Of a stretch of DNA of 64,000 nt, positions 33,866-43,708 are shown in pieces (the stretch's first letter is position 1; every line of letters begins with the position of its first letter). The DNA lies in NCBI RefSeq assembly GCF_012489685.1, contig NC_080044.1, positions 46,624,964-46,688,963 of the forward strand. The letters run 5' to 3'. The notes beneath the pieces were generated by a model that saw only the letters and a program-made list of their open reading frames with translations, made no database searches and was not told the DNA's origin. Origin of the DNA: Lotus japonicus (taxonomy: Eukaryota > Streptophyta > Magnoliopsida > Fabales > Fabaceae). Both the position numbers and the translations under genes were made by a program.

Positions 33866-35650
33866 AAGAATTAAAGTACCTAAATCCTAATCAAATCTAA
33901 AATTAAAAAAGGTACTAATTAAAGATAGGTAAAAACTCTCAAAATCTAGCAAATTACAATAAAAACTTATAAAATCATAAATTAAATAAAGACCTAAAAT
34001 TCAATAAAGACACCATAAAAATTAATTAATACTCTCAAAATAAAATAAAAGATCCAAGCTAAAATCAAGAAATAAACAACTTAAATCTTAATCATATCTA
34101 AAATTTAAAAAGGTACTAATTAAAGATAGATAAAAACTACCAAAGTCTAGCAAATCACAATAAAAACTCATAAAACCCTGAATTAAATAAAAATCCGAAA
34201 ATTTAATAAAAATACGATAAAAATTAATTAACACTCTTAAGGGAATATGTAACTATATGGTTTAGAACTTATGAAAGGTGCTGGTAGACTGGCGGTATGT
34301 TTTTCACGGGAATTGAAAACCTTTTACCATGTACATTATGAGAGGGAAGGTAACGTTTGGCACAAAAAAAACTTATATAAGAGCAGAGAGGGAAATACTG
34401 AATGGTAAAATATTAACCATGTAATCAATATTTTAATTATAAACATAAACGGGATGCCAATCATAAATAGATAAATATTTTTAATTTAAATTCACTTTAA
34501 ATCTTTTGAAATATTAATAAAATATACAACAAAAAGAAAATTCACCATTCCAGAAGAAAAAAAATGCAACCTAGCAATAGGATTTGGCAATTCCAAATAA
34601 TCACTAACCTATAGGTATCCAGTTGTAGAAGAATCCCACCAAAACTATGAAAAAATCTAAATTGCAAGGTGAAATGAATCACACTACTTTTCCACATACC
34701 TCGATTAATTAAAAAATATATATTTTCTATTGTTTTATATGCAAAATATTTTTTTATTGATCTCAGGTTAATTATATTCTCATAAAAAATACATTTTTAA
34801 ATTTTAGATTTGATTAGGATTTAGATTGTTTATTTTTTGATTTTATCTTTATTTATTTATTTATTTCTAGAGTATTAATTAAATTATTTTGTATTTTTAG
34901 TGAATTTTTCTGATTTTTATTTTATATGCACAATATTTTTTTATTGATCTCACCTTGCTTATGTTAGTCACTAAGACTATGTTTGTATAAATGTTCACAT
35001 ACATTCAAATGCACCTATATATCAATCTTTGTTAGTAGTACATGCCTCAAATTAAAGTACGTACTTATGGCCATTAACCTTAAGATTTGGATAACACACT
35101 ACAGTAAGATTTGGTTAGCCTAATTCATAAGCTTACAACATCAAAGAAACTTGTGAAGGTCCATTGAAGTGAAGGTCCATGTTGTTTTTGAAGCATATAT
35201 GATATGAGGTTTGTCATGGTTGAGATGAAGAAGAGAGAAATAGAGAAAATTGTGTGAGAATTTTGGAGATAGAGAACGTATGAAGGTTTTTTTGCTCTTC
35301 TAACCCTTTTTATTTTCTAATATAGATTGATATTGATACTCTATATAAAAAACAATATTTTTTAGGAAGATTTTTTAACAGAAACTATCTAACAAAGATA
35401 CATAAAAACAAACAACCTAAATCCTAATCAAATCTAAAATTTAAAAAGGTACTAAATAAATATAGATAAAAACTATCAAAATCTAGCAAATCACAATAAA
35501 AACTCATAAAATTATGAATTAATTAAGAATCCGAAAATTCAATAAAAATACCATAAAAATTAATTAATGCTCTAAAAATAAATTAAAAATAAATTAATAT
35601 TAAATCAAGAAATAAACAACCTAAATCCTAATCAAATCTAAAATTTAATG
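33866..35650. repeat. About 190-bp AT-rich repeat, direct and inverted copies, inside the Helitron
   Basis: The unit carries AACCTAAATCCTAATCAAAT, GGTACTAATTAAAGATAG and AAAAATTAATTAA. Direct copies lie at about 33866-34060, 34062-34240, 35395-35580 and, partial, 35600-35650. An inverted partial copy (GATTTGATTAGGATTTAGAT) lies at about 34795-34925. Repeated internal blocks are common in non-autonomous Helitrons. Confidence 0.7.
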
Positions 35651-35828
35651 TGGCAAATAGGGCCAAGGTGGAAAAGCTGATGTGTAAATTATTAAATGAT
35701 AATTAATAGGTGGAAAAGCTGACGTGTAAATAATTAAGTGAGAATTAATCTCAGAGCGACACGTCACTAACTTGGCCTGTGAGAGCGACACGTCATGCTA
35801 GAAGTTGTTCTTTTCTAATATATATAGA

Positions 35829-36604
35829 TAGATTACATTATTTTCATTTTGTCAAGTATTCCATTGAAACAATGACAAATAGTCTTTATTTATAAAAATA
35901 ATTGATATTTATTAAGACTTAATTGTTAAATTTTAAAAAAATTAAACACATGTCCCTACATGATTGAAGAACTTAATGGAATGGATATAAAGAACTTGAC
36001 GTAAGTTTTATCCTATTTTTTAACTACCATGAACAAGGGCGAGTTGCAAACTGAAGAAGGTTAGCTATGTTTTTGATATGCATGCCATGAAGAATATTCA
36101 ATTTTGAAAAGTAAAAGTAAATGAGATTAATTTCTTTTCTTTTCTAACTTTTAGTAATAAAGTAAAAGAAATATTTAAAAAATCAAGAATTTTATTTGGT
36201 AGTGATTTGAATTTGGTATTGCAATAATATGATATAAAATATGAATTAAATTCTAAATTTTATGAGTGAGGGTCACACAAAACCAACATCATTAAGGCCA
36301 CAGGTTCTGACCGAATCTCTTTTAATGCTTGTGACCCCCTTAGTATTGTGTGCTTGCTGTGGTGCCTCCTCACAGTTGGAGGTGTGGTACCTCCGTCTCG
36401 TTGGACCAGTAGAATATAATCACTTATTAAATGAGGTGACTTTTCTATTTTCGTGATAATGTTTTCCTAATATTTTTGTTTTTAAAAATAAAAGTTTTAT
36501 TATTTGCTAAATGGCCCCTTACTTTATTAGTTACCTTAGTAAAAGTGAGATTTATCCTCTTTAAAAAAAAAAGATTTATCCTAATTCTTAGTAACTGTTC
36601 AAGT
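35829..36604. other. Gene-free AT-rich spacer
   Basis: No gene or clear element. A short frame at 36262-36456 has no recognisable motif. Confidence 0.45.
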
Positions 36605-37175
36605 GTTGTTCTTCTTGAGACCTTTCCCCTCAGTTCTTCTTCTTCTTGAATCTTGAGAGAGACCCATGGAGAGGTCCGCCACCGCCAGCCCATCCATTGT
36701 GACGAACGAGATCCGCTGTTTGCCGACCACAATCTAACCATCTCGTTCTCATTCGCGCATCCCATATTCTCTCTCTTCCGCCGTCAGATTCCGTTGACGA
36801 CAGAGTTGCGGCCTCATAGAGGACCTTGCGCTGGTGGTGGAGTTGGCAAAATAGAGCTCCTCGACAAGGACAGAAGAGAGAGACTGGCGAGGCTTGTCGA
36901 AGGTTGAGAAGGTATCGGCGACGAAGTGGTCGATGTTGGTGATTTGGACGACGCTGAGCTCGCGGAGTCGGAAAGATAAAGTGGTTGTTTGGCCTCTGTT
37001 GTTCGCTTGGGATTAGGATTTGTCTCGGCTGGGGTTGGTGGTTCACTGATGGTGGAGGATGCGGCGCCGCTGAGCACGCCATCACCAAACCATTGCTCTT
37101 GACCCGTGGATTTGTTTGGATTTGAATCACCTTCCAATTTCGAACAAACCTTGTTCTGTGTCAAAGTTTTCACCA
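36605..37175. other. GC-rich patch, possible gene fragment or first exon, unidentified
   Basis: Base composition and codon-like texture change sharply here. Open frames exist on both strands, for example minus 37173-36814 and minus 37130-36630. All are proline/serine-rich or low in complexity and none matches a family I know. The flank at 37200 onward resembles an intron or leader on the plus strand. It could be a degraded gene, a 5' exon of a noncoding transcript, or a captured fragment. Confidence 0.3.
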
Positions 37176-38040
37176 GTCATTGGGTGGGTTTTTGTGGCCA
37201 TATTGGTTCTGTTCATTTTGCTTTTACAGGTTTGGCAGTCTTAAAATGCAGTATTTTTCCTTCTTTTTCTGGTTTGTAGGATTCTGTTGAATTATTGTCT
37301 TGTTGCTTGGGATGAATGTGTGTTGGGTTTATACTGTCTTTGGTTAGTTGTGTTTTTCTGTTCTACTCTAGTTGACAATTAAGTTCCATTTAGCTAAAAC
37401 TTACATCTTTTAGTTCAAATCTTGTTCTTATGCTTAGGATAGGAAGCATATGTTGGTACAAAAATCATAGTTATCATTTAGCTCCATTTCTGTGAAGTAG
37501 CATGTATGTAGGAGTAACCCATCACTCATTGCTCTATTTAATCTGTGCATAACTTGTTTAAATCATTCCATTGGATGGATGTACCCTAAGTATAGAATAA
37601 AATGAAGTTGTGTGGATTTTTCTCATGATTGGCAAGTGTTGTGCCAAGAGAGATAATTCTTAGTTTAATTCAGTGCTTATGTTTAGCTTGACTTGTAGAA
37701 TTGAACTAAATAGTTTATTTTGCTCTCTGAATCCTCTTTGGGCCCAGGTTGTGTTAGTGGTTTAATTCATAATGTTGGTTTCTAGTCAAGATTTCTCAAA
37801 GTCTTGGTTCTTCTATATTCTTTTGGCTGCTTTGGCTGAAAATGAAGCCTGGAATTGCACACTCTCACTAATATGTTGCAGGAGGCTTTTTTTCAAGGTT
37901 TTGTTTCAAATGGCATCACTTGGATTAAATTTGCATGCACATCATATGGTATGGACAGACTAAATTTTGAGAGCATGTGCTATAGTGCTATTTTTCCAGT
38001 GACCCATGGTTTGCAATTTTGATACACATATTTAATTTCA
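37176..38040. other. Non-coding, intron-like stretch
   Basis: T-rich sequence on the plus strand, typical of a plant intron or UTR. I see no exon that continues a frame from the GC-rich patch. Confidence 0.4.
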
Positions 38041-38075
38041 GATAAAATTATCATGTTTAGTAACAAATTTTGAAA

Positions 38076-38400
38076 CAAGTCTGTGTATACGAAACATGAT
38101 TTGGCTTATACATGTGAGATATGGTCTCATGCTTGATGCACACAAGCTGTTCGATGATATTTCTGAGAGATGTGGTTTCATGCACACAAGTTGTTTGATG
38201 ATATTCCTGAGAGATGTGGTTTCCTGGATGACTGTGATGGGTAGACTTGTGGGACTCTGGGAATTGCTTTGAAGCTTTTGGGATGTTTTCGTGTGTGGGG
38301 AGAGTTTAATGATGGTAGACAAATTCGGGTGGGAGTAAAAATTCATTCGTGTGCTTTGAAGAAAGGAGTGGGTGGATAGTTTTGTTGCTTCTGCACTGAT
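38076..38400 (+). pseudogene. PLS-type pentatricopeptide repeat (PPR) gene relic
   Basis: Broken frames give RYGLMLDAHKLFDDISER, then RDVVSWMTVM, then KIHSCALKKGV and DSFVASALI, the typical order of PLS-class PPR motifs. Frames change between these pieces, and there are stops (TGA after LWELL, TAG after GVGG). A 44-bp unit around GATGATATTTCTGAGAG is duplicated at 38153 and 38197; 44 is not a multiple of three and breaks the frame. Intact relatives are organelle RNA-editing or processing factors. Confidence 0.6.
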
Positions 38401-38740
38401 TAAACAATTGTGGCGGTTAGTTATGTGGCACAGAATTGTAAAACTATCTCTGCGCAATTAGTGGCGGTTAAAGGCCGCTAGAAACTGACCTCTAACCGCG
38501 ATCATATTTTTGCCAGAATAATTTCAAATAATTTGTTTTTCCTACAAAAGGCAAATAAATAATTTAGTTAAGTTTATTCACGTATATTATATTATATGTT
38601 GTATTAACATATTATATATCTAATATAATATTTATATATTAGAGTATTAAAAAATGATAATTAAATTTTTACTTAGATTTTATGATGAAATAATTTAAGT
38701 TTAAACATGAGCAAGCTAAATATTTTGCAATTACTAATAT

Positions 38741-38875
38741 GGTGTTAATCTAGTGGTAAACAAGCTCTCCTTGTAAATGTGATATCATAAGATTGAACCC
38801 TGTGAAATCATTTGTCGAGAGAGACCACCACTGTATCCCTTAACCTGTGAATGACAAAAAATAATAAATAATAAT
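38741..38875 (+). mobile_element. tRNA-like SINE candidate
   Basis: An A-box-like TAATCTAGTGG at 38746-38756 and a B-box-like GATTGAACCC at 38791-38800 have Pol III spacing. The sequence ends in an A-rich AAAAAATAATAAATAATAA tail. A target duplication was not found, so the borders are approximate. Confidence 0.4.
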
Positions 38876-39047
38876 TTACAAGTATTATTGAAAAGTAATG
38901 TTGAGGCTATAAACAACTTAAAAATGGTCAAAATAATTCATTTATATATTCCTTAGGTCAGAGACTCGTATTGGATCATCCTTCATTGAGTCAACCCTTC
39001 CTTATCATGTCCAGTAAAGGTAAAAGTTACTATTGGTTTTGGGAAAT

Positions 39048-39980
39048 TTAAAGAAAGACCATATTGGGCCTCATAAGGAAGAGTGGCCCAACATGAGTCT
39101 CCGTGATGGGGAAGCCGAAGAAAGACATTATTGGACCTTATTGGGCCTCATAAGGAAGAGTGGTGGCCCAACATGAGTTCCAGTGATGTGGAAGTCGAAG
39201 AAAGACCTTATTGGACCTTATTGGGCCTCATAAGGAAGAGTGGTGGCCCAAATAGAATCCAGGTGATGGGGAAGTCCAATGAAGACCATATCGTGCCTCA
39301 TAAAGAAGAGTACCCAACATGAGTCCCGGTGATGGGAAAGTCGAAGAAAGACCTTATTGGACATCATAAGAAAGAGTGATGGCCCGACATGAGTCTCAGT
39401 GATGGGGAAGTCAAAGAAATACCTTATCGGCCCTCACAAGGAAGAGTGACCCAACATTAGTTCCGATGATGGAAAAGTTGAAGAAAGACCTTATTGGATC
39501 TTATTGGGCCTCATAAGGAAGAGTAGTGGCCCAACATGAGTCCCAATGATGGAGAAGTCGAAAAAATACCTTATTGGGCCTCATAAGGAAAAGTGATGAC
39601 CCAACATGAGTCCGGTGATGAGGAAGCTGAATGACAACCGTATTGGGCCTCATAAGGAAGAGTGGCTCAATATGAGTCCCGGTAATGCGAAAGTCAAAGA
39701 AAGACTTTATTGGACCTCATAAGGAAGAATGGTGGCCCTACATGAGTCCAAGTGATGGGGAAGTCGAAGAAAGGCATTATTGGACCTTATTGGGCCTCAT
39801 ACGGAAGAGTGGTGGCCCAACATGAGTCCAAGTGATGGGGAAGTCGAAGAAATACCTTATTGGGTCTCATGAGGAAGAATGACCCAACATTAGTCCCGGT
39901 GATGGGAAAGTCGAAGAAAGACCTTATTGGACCTTACTGGGCCTCATAAGGAAGAATGGTGGCCCAACATGACTCCTAGT
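39048..39980. repeat. Minisatellite with 67-, 70- and 80-bp units, about 13 copies
   Basis: The unit carries ACATGAGTCCCGGTGATGGG, AAGTCGAAGAAAGACCTTAT, TGGGCCTCATAAGGAAGAG and GGTGGCCCA. Repeat starts at 39091, 39171, 39251, 39317, 39387, 39454, 39534, 39604, 39671, 39740, 39820, 39887 and 39967 give spacings of 66-70 or 80. The 80-bp form has a doubled TTGGACCTTATTGGGCC. Short frames through it (for example 39131-39322) are not conserved between units and are unlikely to code. Confidence 0.92.
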
Positions 39981-40032
39981 TAGTCATGAACCCAATTAAT
40001 ATTATGTTTTGACAATTGATTATTAAAATTAT

Positions 40033-40108
40033 TTCTAGCTTAGTGGTTGTAAGAAATGTATGTGTCTTAGGGGTCCCTGGTTCGATCCTTCGTGGCTAAC
40101 TTTTTTAA
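40033..40108 (+). mobile_element. tRNA-like (SINE) fragment
   Basis: A-box TAGCTTAGTGG at 40036-40046 and B-box GGTTCGATCCT at 40079-40089 match Pol III internal promoter elements, followed by a T run at 40101-40106. The sequence cannot be folded by eye into a full tRNA cloverleaf with a paired acceptor stem, so it is taken as a SINE head or relic, not a tRNA gene. Confidence 0.4.
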
Positions 40109-40365
40109 TATCAAGCGTTACCCTTCAATGATATTCACACAGGCAGAATGAAGGCATCTAGCCAAGTGCATCAACAAACCAATATCTTGAGCAGCTCAAC
40201 TAAGTGCTTATCTAATGGGATAAAAATTTCACATTGTTCATACATGATAATATTTCTACCACAGCATGTTCAACATGTTAACAGCAGAAATAGTGATTAA
40301 ACTGAAAAGGGGAAGAAAAATCTGCATTCTTGTTGGATATTTCCACTGTCCAATTGTGTTTATCA

Positions 40366-40545
40366 TCACTTCCCCGTGTTCATCATCAAAGTTATGTTGT
40401 CTCCTTTGAGAAGGATCCTCCCTAATGTCTTTCTGCTATTTTTCTTGACGTTTACTTCTTCAGCATCATCCATAACCAAATTCATGTATTCAAAACCAAT
40501 GATACTGCCTTCAATCAAATAAACAAGATCTGATATCAAATAAAG
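40366..40545 (-). pseudogene. snRNP core protein SmE, C-terminal part only
   Basis: The minus frame ends with the SmE tail: [23 protein letters not shown] and [17 protein letters not shown], the second half of the Sm fold that joins the heptamer ring on U snRNAs. The first half, with the QPINLIFRFLQ part, is not found on the minus strand up to 41.4 kb. One residue is missing where SmE has GFDEYMN (here GFEYMN). The exon begins at an acceptor at about 40534 or 40517. The sequence after the stop looks like an ordinary 3' UTR, so this seems a genomic duplicate rather than a retrocopy. A distant or replaced 5' part cannot be excluded. Confidence 0.7.
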
Positions 40546-41390
40546 CAAAGAATACAGATTGAGTCATCAAAGAATGAAAGACATAACCTTTCCTCTTCGC
40601 ACCCACACCATCCCACATAAACATGGAGTGAATTAACAGAGAAGGAGGAGCAGAAATTAAAGGAAAACAAGATAAACTGAGATTAAATCCACCACCTGCA
40701 TGTTAATTAATTTCAAACATCACACAAAAGGTCGTGTTTCTTGATGGTGAAATTCATCATTTGTGATTGTGATTCTCTGCAAAATTTATTGAAAATTGCT
40801 ACCTAAAAACTCTTTCCAAGGCAATTTTCTCAAAATCAAATCAAATCTTACACGCAGATTTTGAAATTTGAATCAATAATAGAAAAATTCACAAAACATA
40901 GATTTGTGTCCCATGAATTTCAATCAATGAATTACCCAACAGAAGAGAAAAATTACTCACCGAAAGCAGGGATCCCTATAATTTGTGCGCTGTTGAGAGG
41001 AGGCAGAGCCAGGGATTCTTTAGTGAACGAAAACAAACAAGAATGAAATGCTGTTAGCAAAGTAACAAATTGAGTAACTGAGTGAATCGATCGTAACTGA
41101 CAAGTGAGAATCGAACCTGAGCAGACAAATTTGGGAGCGGTGGAGGGGCAAACGGAAGAGAGTGAGAGGAGCCTCGTCGTGTTGAGAGGGAAACCGAGGA
41201 TGACAGGGTCGCAGAGAAGGTGGCAGAAGCAGAGGGAGTCCACGGCGATGGCGATGGCGAAGGAGAAGGCGTCGCAGCACGTGGCAGAAGCAGTGTGAGA
41301 TTAGGGTTTCATGTGTTGAAGATGAACCAAGAACAACAGAAGATGAACCAGTAATGTATGTTTCAATCTTCAAACTAAATCTCACTCAAG
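40546..41390 (-). other. Region upstream of the SmE fragment, with a GC-rich possible 5' exon
   Basis: On the minus strand, 41330-40961 is GC-richer and ends in a strong donor-like TTCGGTGAGTAA at 40961/40960. This looks like a first exon spliced toward the SmE exon. Its frames do not give the SmE N terminus; the first ATG frame stops after three codons. It could be a noncoding leader, or a different gene start joined to the SmE end. Confidence 0.35.
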
Positions 41391-42479
41391 GTAAAAACTC
41401 ATATTAACCATAGGCAACTTTCTAACAATTGCTAAAAAATCCTTATCAAAATTAATATCACAAGTTATTTCGAATTTATAGAAAAAAACGGAAATTGATG
41501 GAAAATAAAAAATCTGGTATAATAATTGCCACATGTCACATTCCTATTTGACAAACCACATGGAGGCACCACACCCACATTTTCCCACCGGCACCACAGA
41601 ATTCACCATTGTTAAATTGCTACTTTTGCATCATGGTTAGAAAGGCTGGGCTTCCTAATTTGGTTCCATAATTTTGAAGACATGAAAATCTACAAATAAG
41701 TTATATCCTATCAATCTAGATTAATATTTTAGCCTTAAAAATTAGCCAGCCATTTACTCTGTACACTAGGGGAAGAAGCTAAGCCAAATTTTGAGATAGC
41801 CCAAATTTTCCAGAAAAAAAAAACTACTTCTCTATATGAGTACTTTTCTGTGGGCACAAATCTAACAAATCATATTTAGGCACAATCAATTATGTAATTA
41901 TATAAACCTCATTAAAATAAAAAAATTTAAAAACATGTAATATTTTCCCTAAGCGAGAATCACCTAAAATGAGATTATTTATAACTTACGAGTCTTAGAC
42001 AACCACTTCCAATTTCATATTTTGTTAGTTACAAAAAGTTGATAATTTTTTTTGAAAAATCCGTTTGTGTGACTGATAAACAACTAATCAGTCTATTTAA
42101 ACTGATTTAATTTTTTTCAGAAAAAAGTTAGATTATAAAATAATAACCATACATAAATATGTGTTTAATTGTATATATTTGATTTGATTGAGATGCGTAT
42201 ATACTCCTGCAACACTGCAAAATTTTCCAAAAAGATTTACATATTCTTTCTTTTTGTTCTTTTAAAATGCACCACTTCTGGATAATTCCAAAAAGAAAAC
42301 AATTACGCCTTTTGGAAATTTTTTTGACTGGCCAATAGAAATAAGACATGTCAAGACTAATGGCTCAAGAGCCAATCATAAACAGCCACATCAGCATGAA
42401 CACACGTGCACCCGACCGATAGCAACAACAACACACACATATACGAAGCGGTAAACAAAAACACACACATACATATGAC
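41391..42479. other. AT-rich spacer and upstream region of the AIM24-family gene
   Basis: No gene is seen. From 42370 the sequence becomes CA-rich (repeated ACACACA) and leads into the likely 5' leader of the next gene. Confidence 0.4.
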
Positions 42480-42737
42480 TCTGAATCAGACTTGATCATC
42501 GCTCATGGCAATCGTTCGATGACCCAGATCGGAGACTGCTTTCATTTCGCTACCAAATTGTTCCGTAAGCTGGTAAGCATGATGCATCATCTCTCTTTCT
42601 CAGGGCTAGTTAGTTGAATTGAATTGAATCATCAGGTGCATTTTTCACTTTTTCACCATTTCATTTTGATTGGTTTGATTTTGATTTTCTTAATGGGTAA
42701 CCACTTCTGGGTTTGTAATCTAGTTGGTTCTGCACAT

Positions 42738-43123
42738 GAGTAATCAGAGAAGAGAATGAGATAGAAATGCACCCATGGGTAGTTGGGTTAGTGAACTAAA
42801 CCACATAATCAAAATTCACATTAGCAAAGTGTTTTGGGGATTTAGGGGTTTTAGTTTTACCTGTTTGCCAAGCTTTACTGTGTTATAAAGTTCCAAACTT
42901 GCAGGCTGGTTATGTTTTTGTTTTCATTTGATTTTTTTTTTTGAGTAATCAGAGAAGAAAATGAGATGAAAATGCACACATGGGTAGTTGGGTTAGTGGA
43001 CTAAACCACATGATCAAAATCTACATTAGCAGAGTGTTTTGGGGTTTAGGGGTTTTACCTGTTTGCTGAGCTGTGCTGTGTTATAAAGTTTCAAACTTGC
43101 AGGCTGGTTATGTGTTTTCATGG
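42738..43123. repeat. Tandem duplication, 205-bp period, in AIM24 gene intron
   Basis: GAGTAATCAGAGAAGA begins both copies, at 42738 and 42943. The copies share the CCCATGGGTAGTTGGGTTAG-type core and the GCAAACTTGCAGGCTGGTTATG end, with about ten percent difference by eye. It lies in the 5' UTR intron and does not touch coding sequence. Confidence 0.85.
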
Positions 43124-43708
43124 GGTTTTTTGTTCTCAGGGTTATTAGGTTCTGCTTCCATTTTTCCCAACTCATCAGTTGAAATTATGATATACATTTT
43201 ATTTTTGCTCATTCTACTTGGGTAGCTTAATCTGCTGTCAAAATGCCAATAGCTGAAATATAACCTGTGAAGATTTCACCTTATGACGTGATTGAATAAC
43301 TAAAATGCATTTTTTGTTTCATTTAGTCTGGAACTTTTTTTGTAAGTTGCTTGTTTGATTGGCAGTAGCTTCTGATGATTGGGGAGTGATAAGAGGGATA
43401 AGTTGATAGGCAAAAGATTATGAGAGCAAAAACACTGTTAGTTTGATATGGAAGCTAATACTATTTTGTAACTTTTGACTTCTGTTTGATGCTGAAACCT
43501 GAACTTGGCAATTCATTGCTCAAAAGTTTGTTAAAAGAAGATATGATGGCTAGCATTGGGATCAAACCAATGCTGAATTGATTACACGAGAATTGATTAC
43601 ATAGTGGAATTGATATAAATTCTTTAATAAAAGCTGAATTGATTGTTGGTGATTTTGTTCCAGATAAACAATAGATCTCCAGGAACTTCAAAGAATCCCT
43701 GTTGTTCC

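Larger units (their letters stand above)
31836..35828 (-). mobile_element. Candidate non-autonomous Helitron, about 4 kb
   Basis: On the minus strand the 3' end reads CCCTGTGCAACGCGCGGG, a GC-rich hairpin, then TAAAAAACACTAG, followed by host T. The 5' end candidate is TCTATATATATTAG preceded by host A. CTAG-end, nearby hairpin, 5' TC and insertion between A and T are the Helitron rules. There is no Rep/helicase sequence. The interior holds a Stowaway-like MITE and repeated blocks. The 5' border could also be four bases further right (35832). Confidence 0.55.

Noticed and set aside
40033..40108. Functional tRNA gene
   Set aside because: The A and B boxes are good, but no paired acceptor stem or plausible anticodon arm could be drawn, so it was kept only as a SINE-like fragment.
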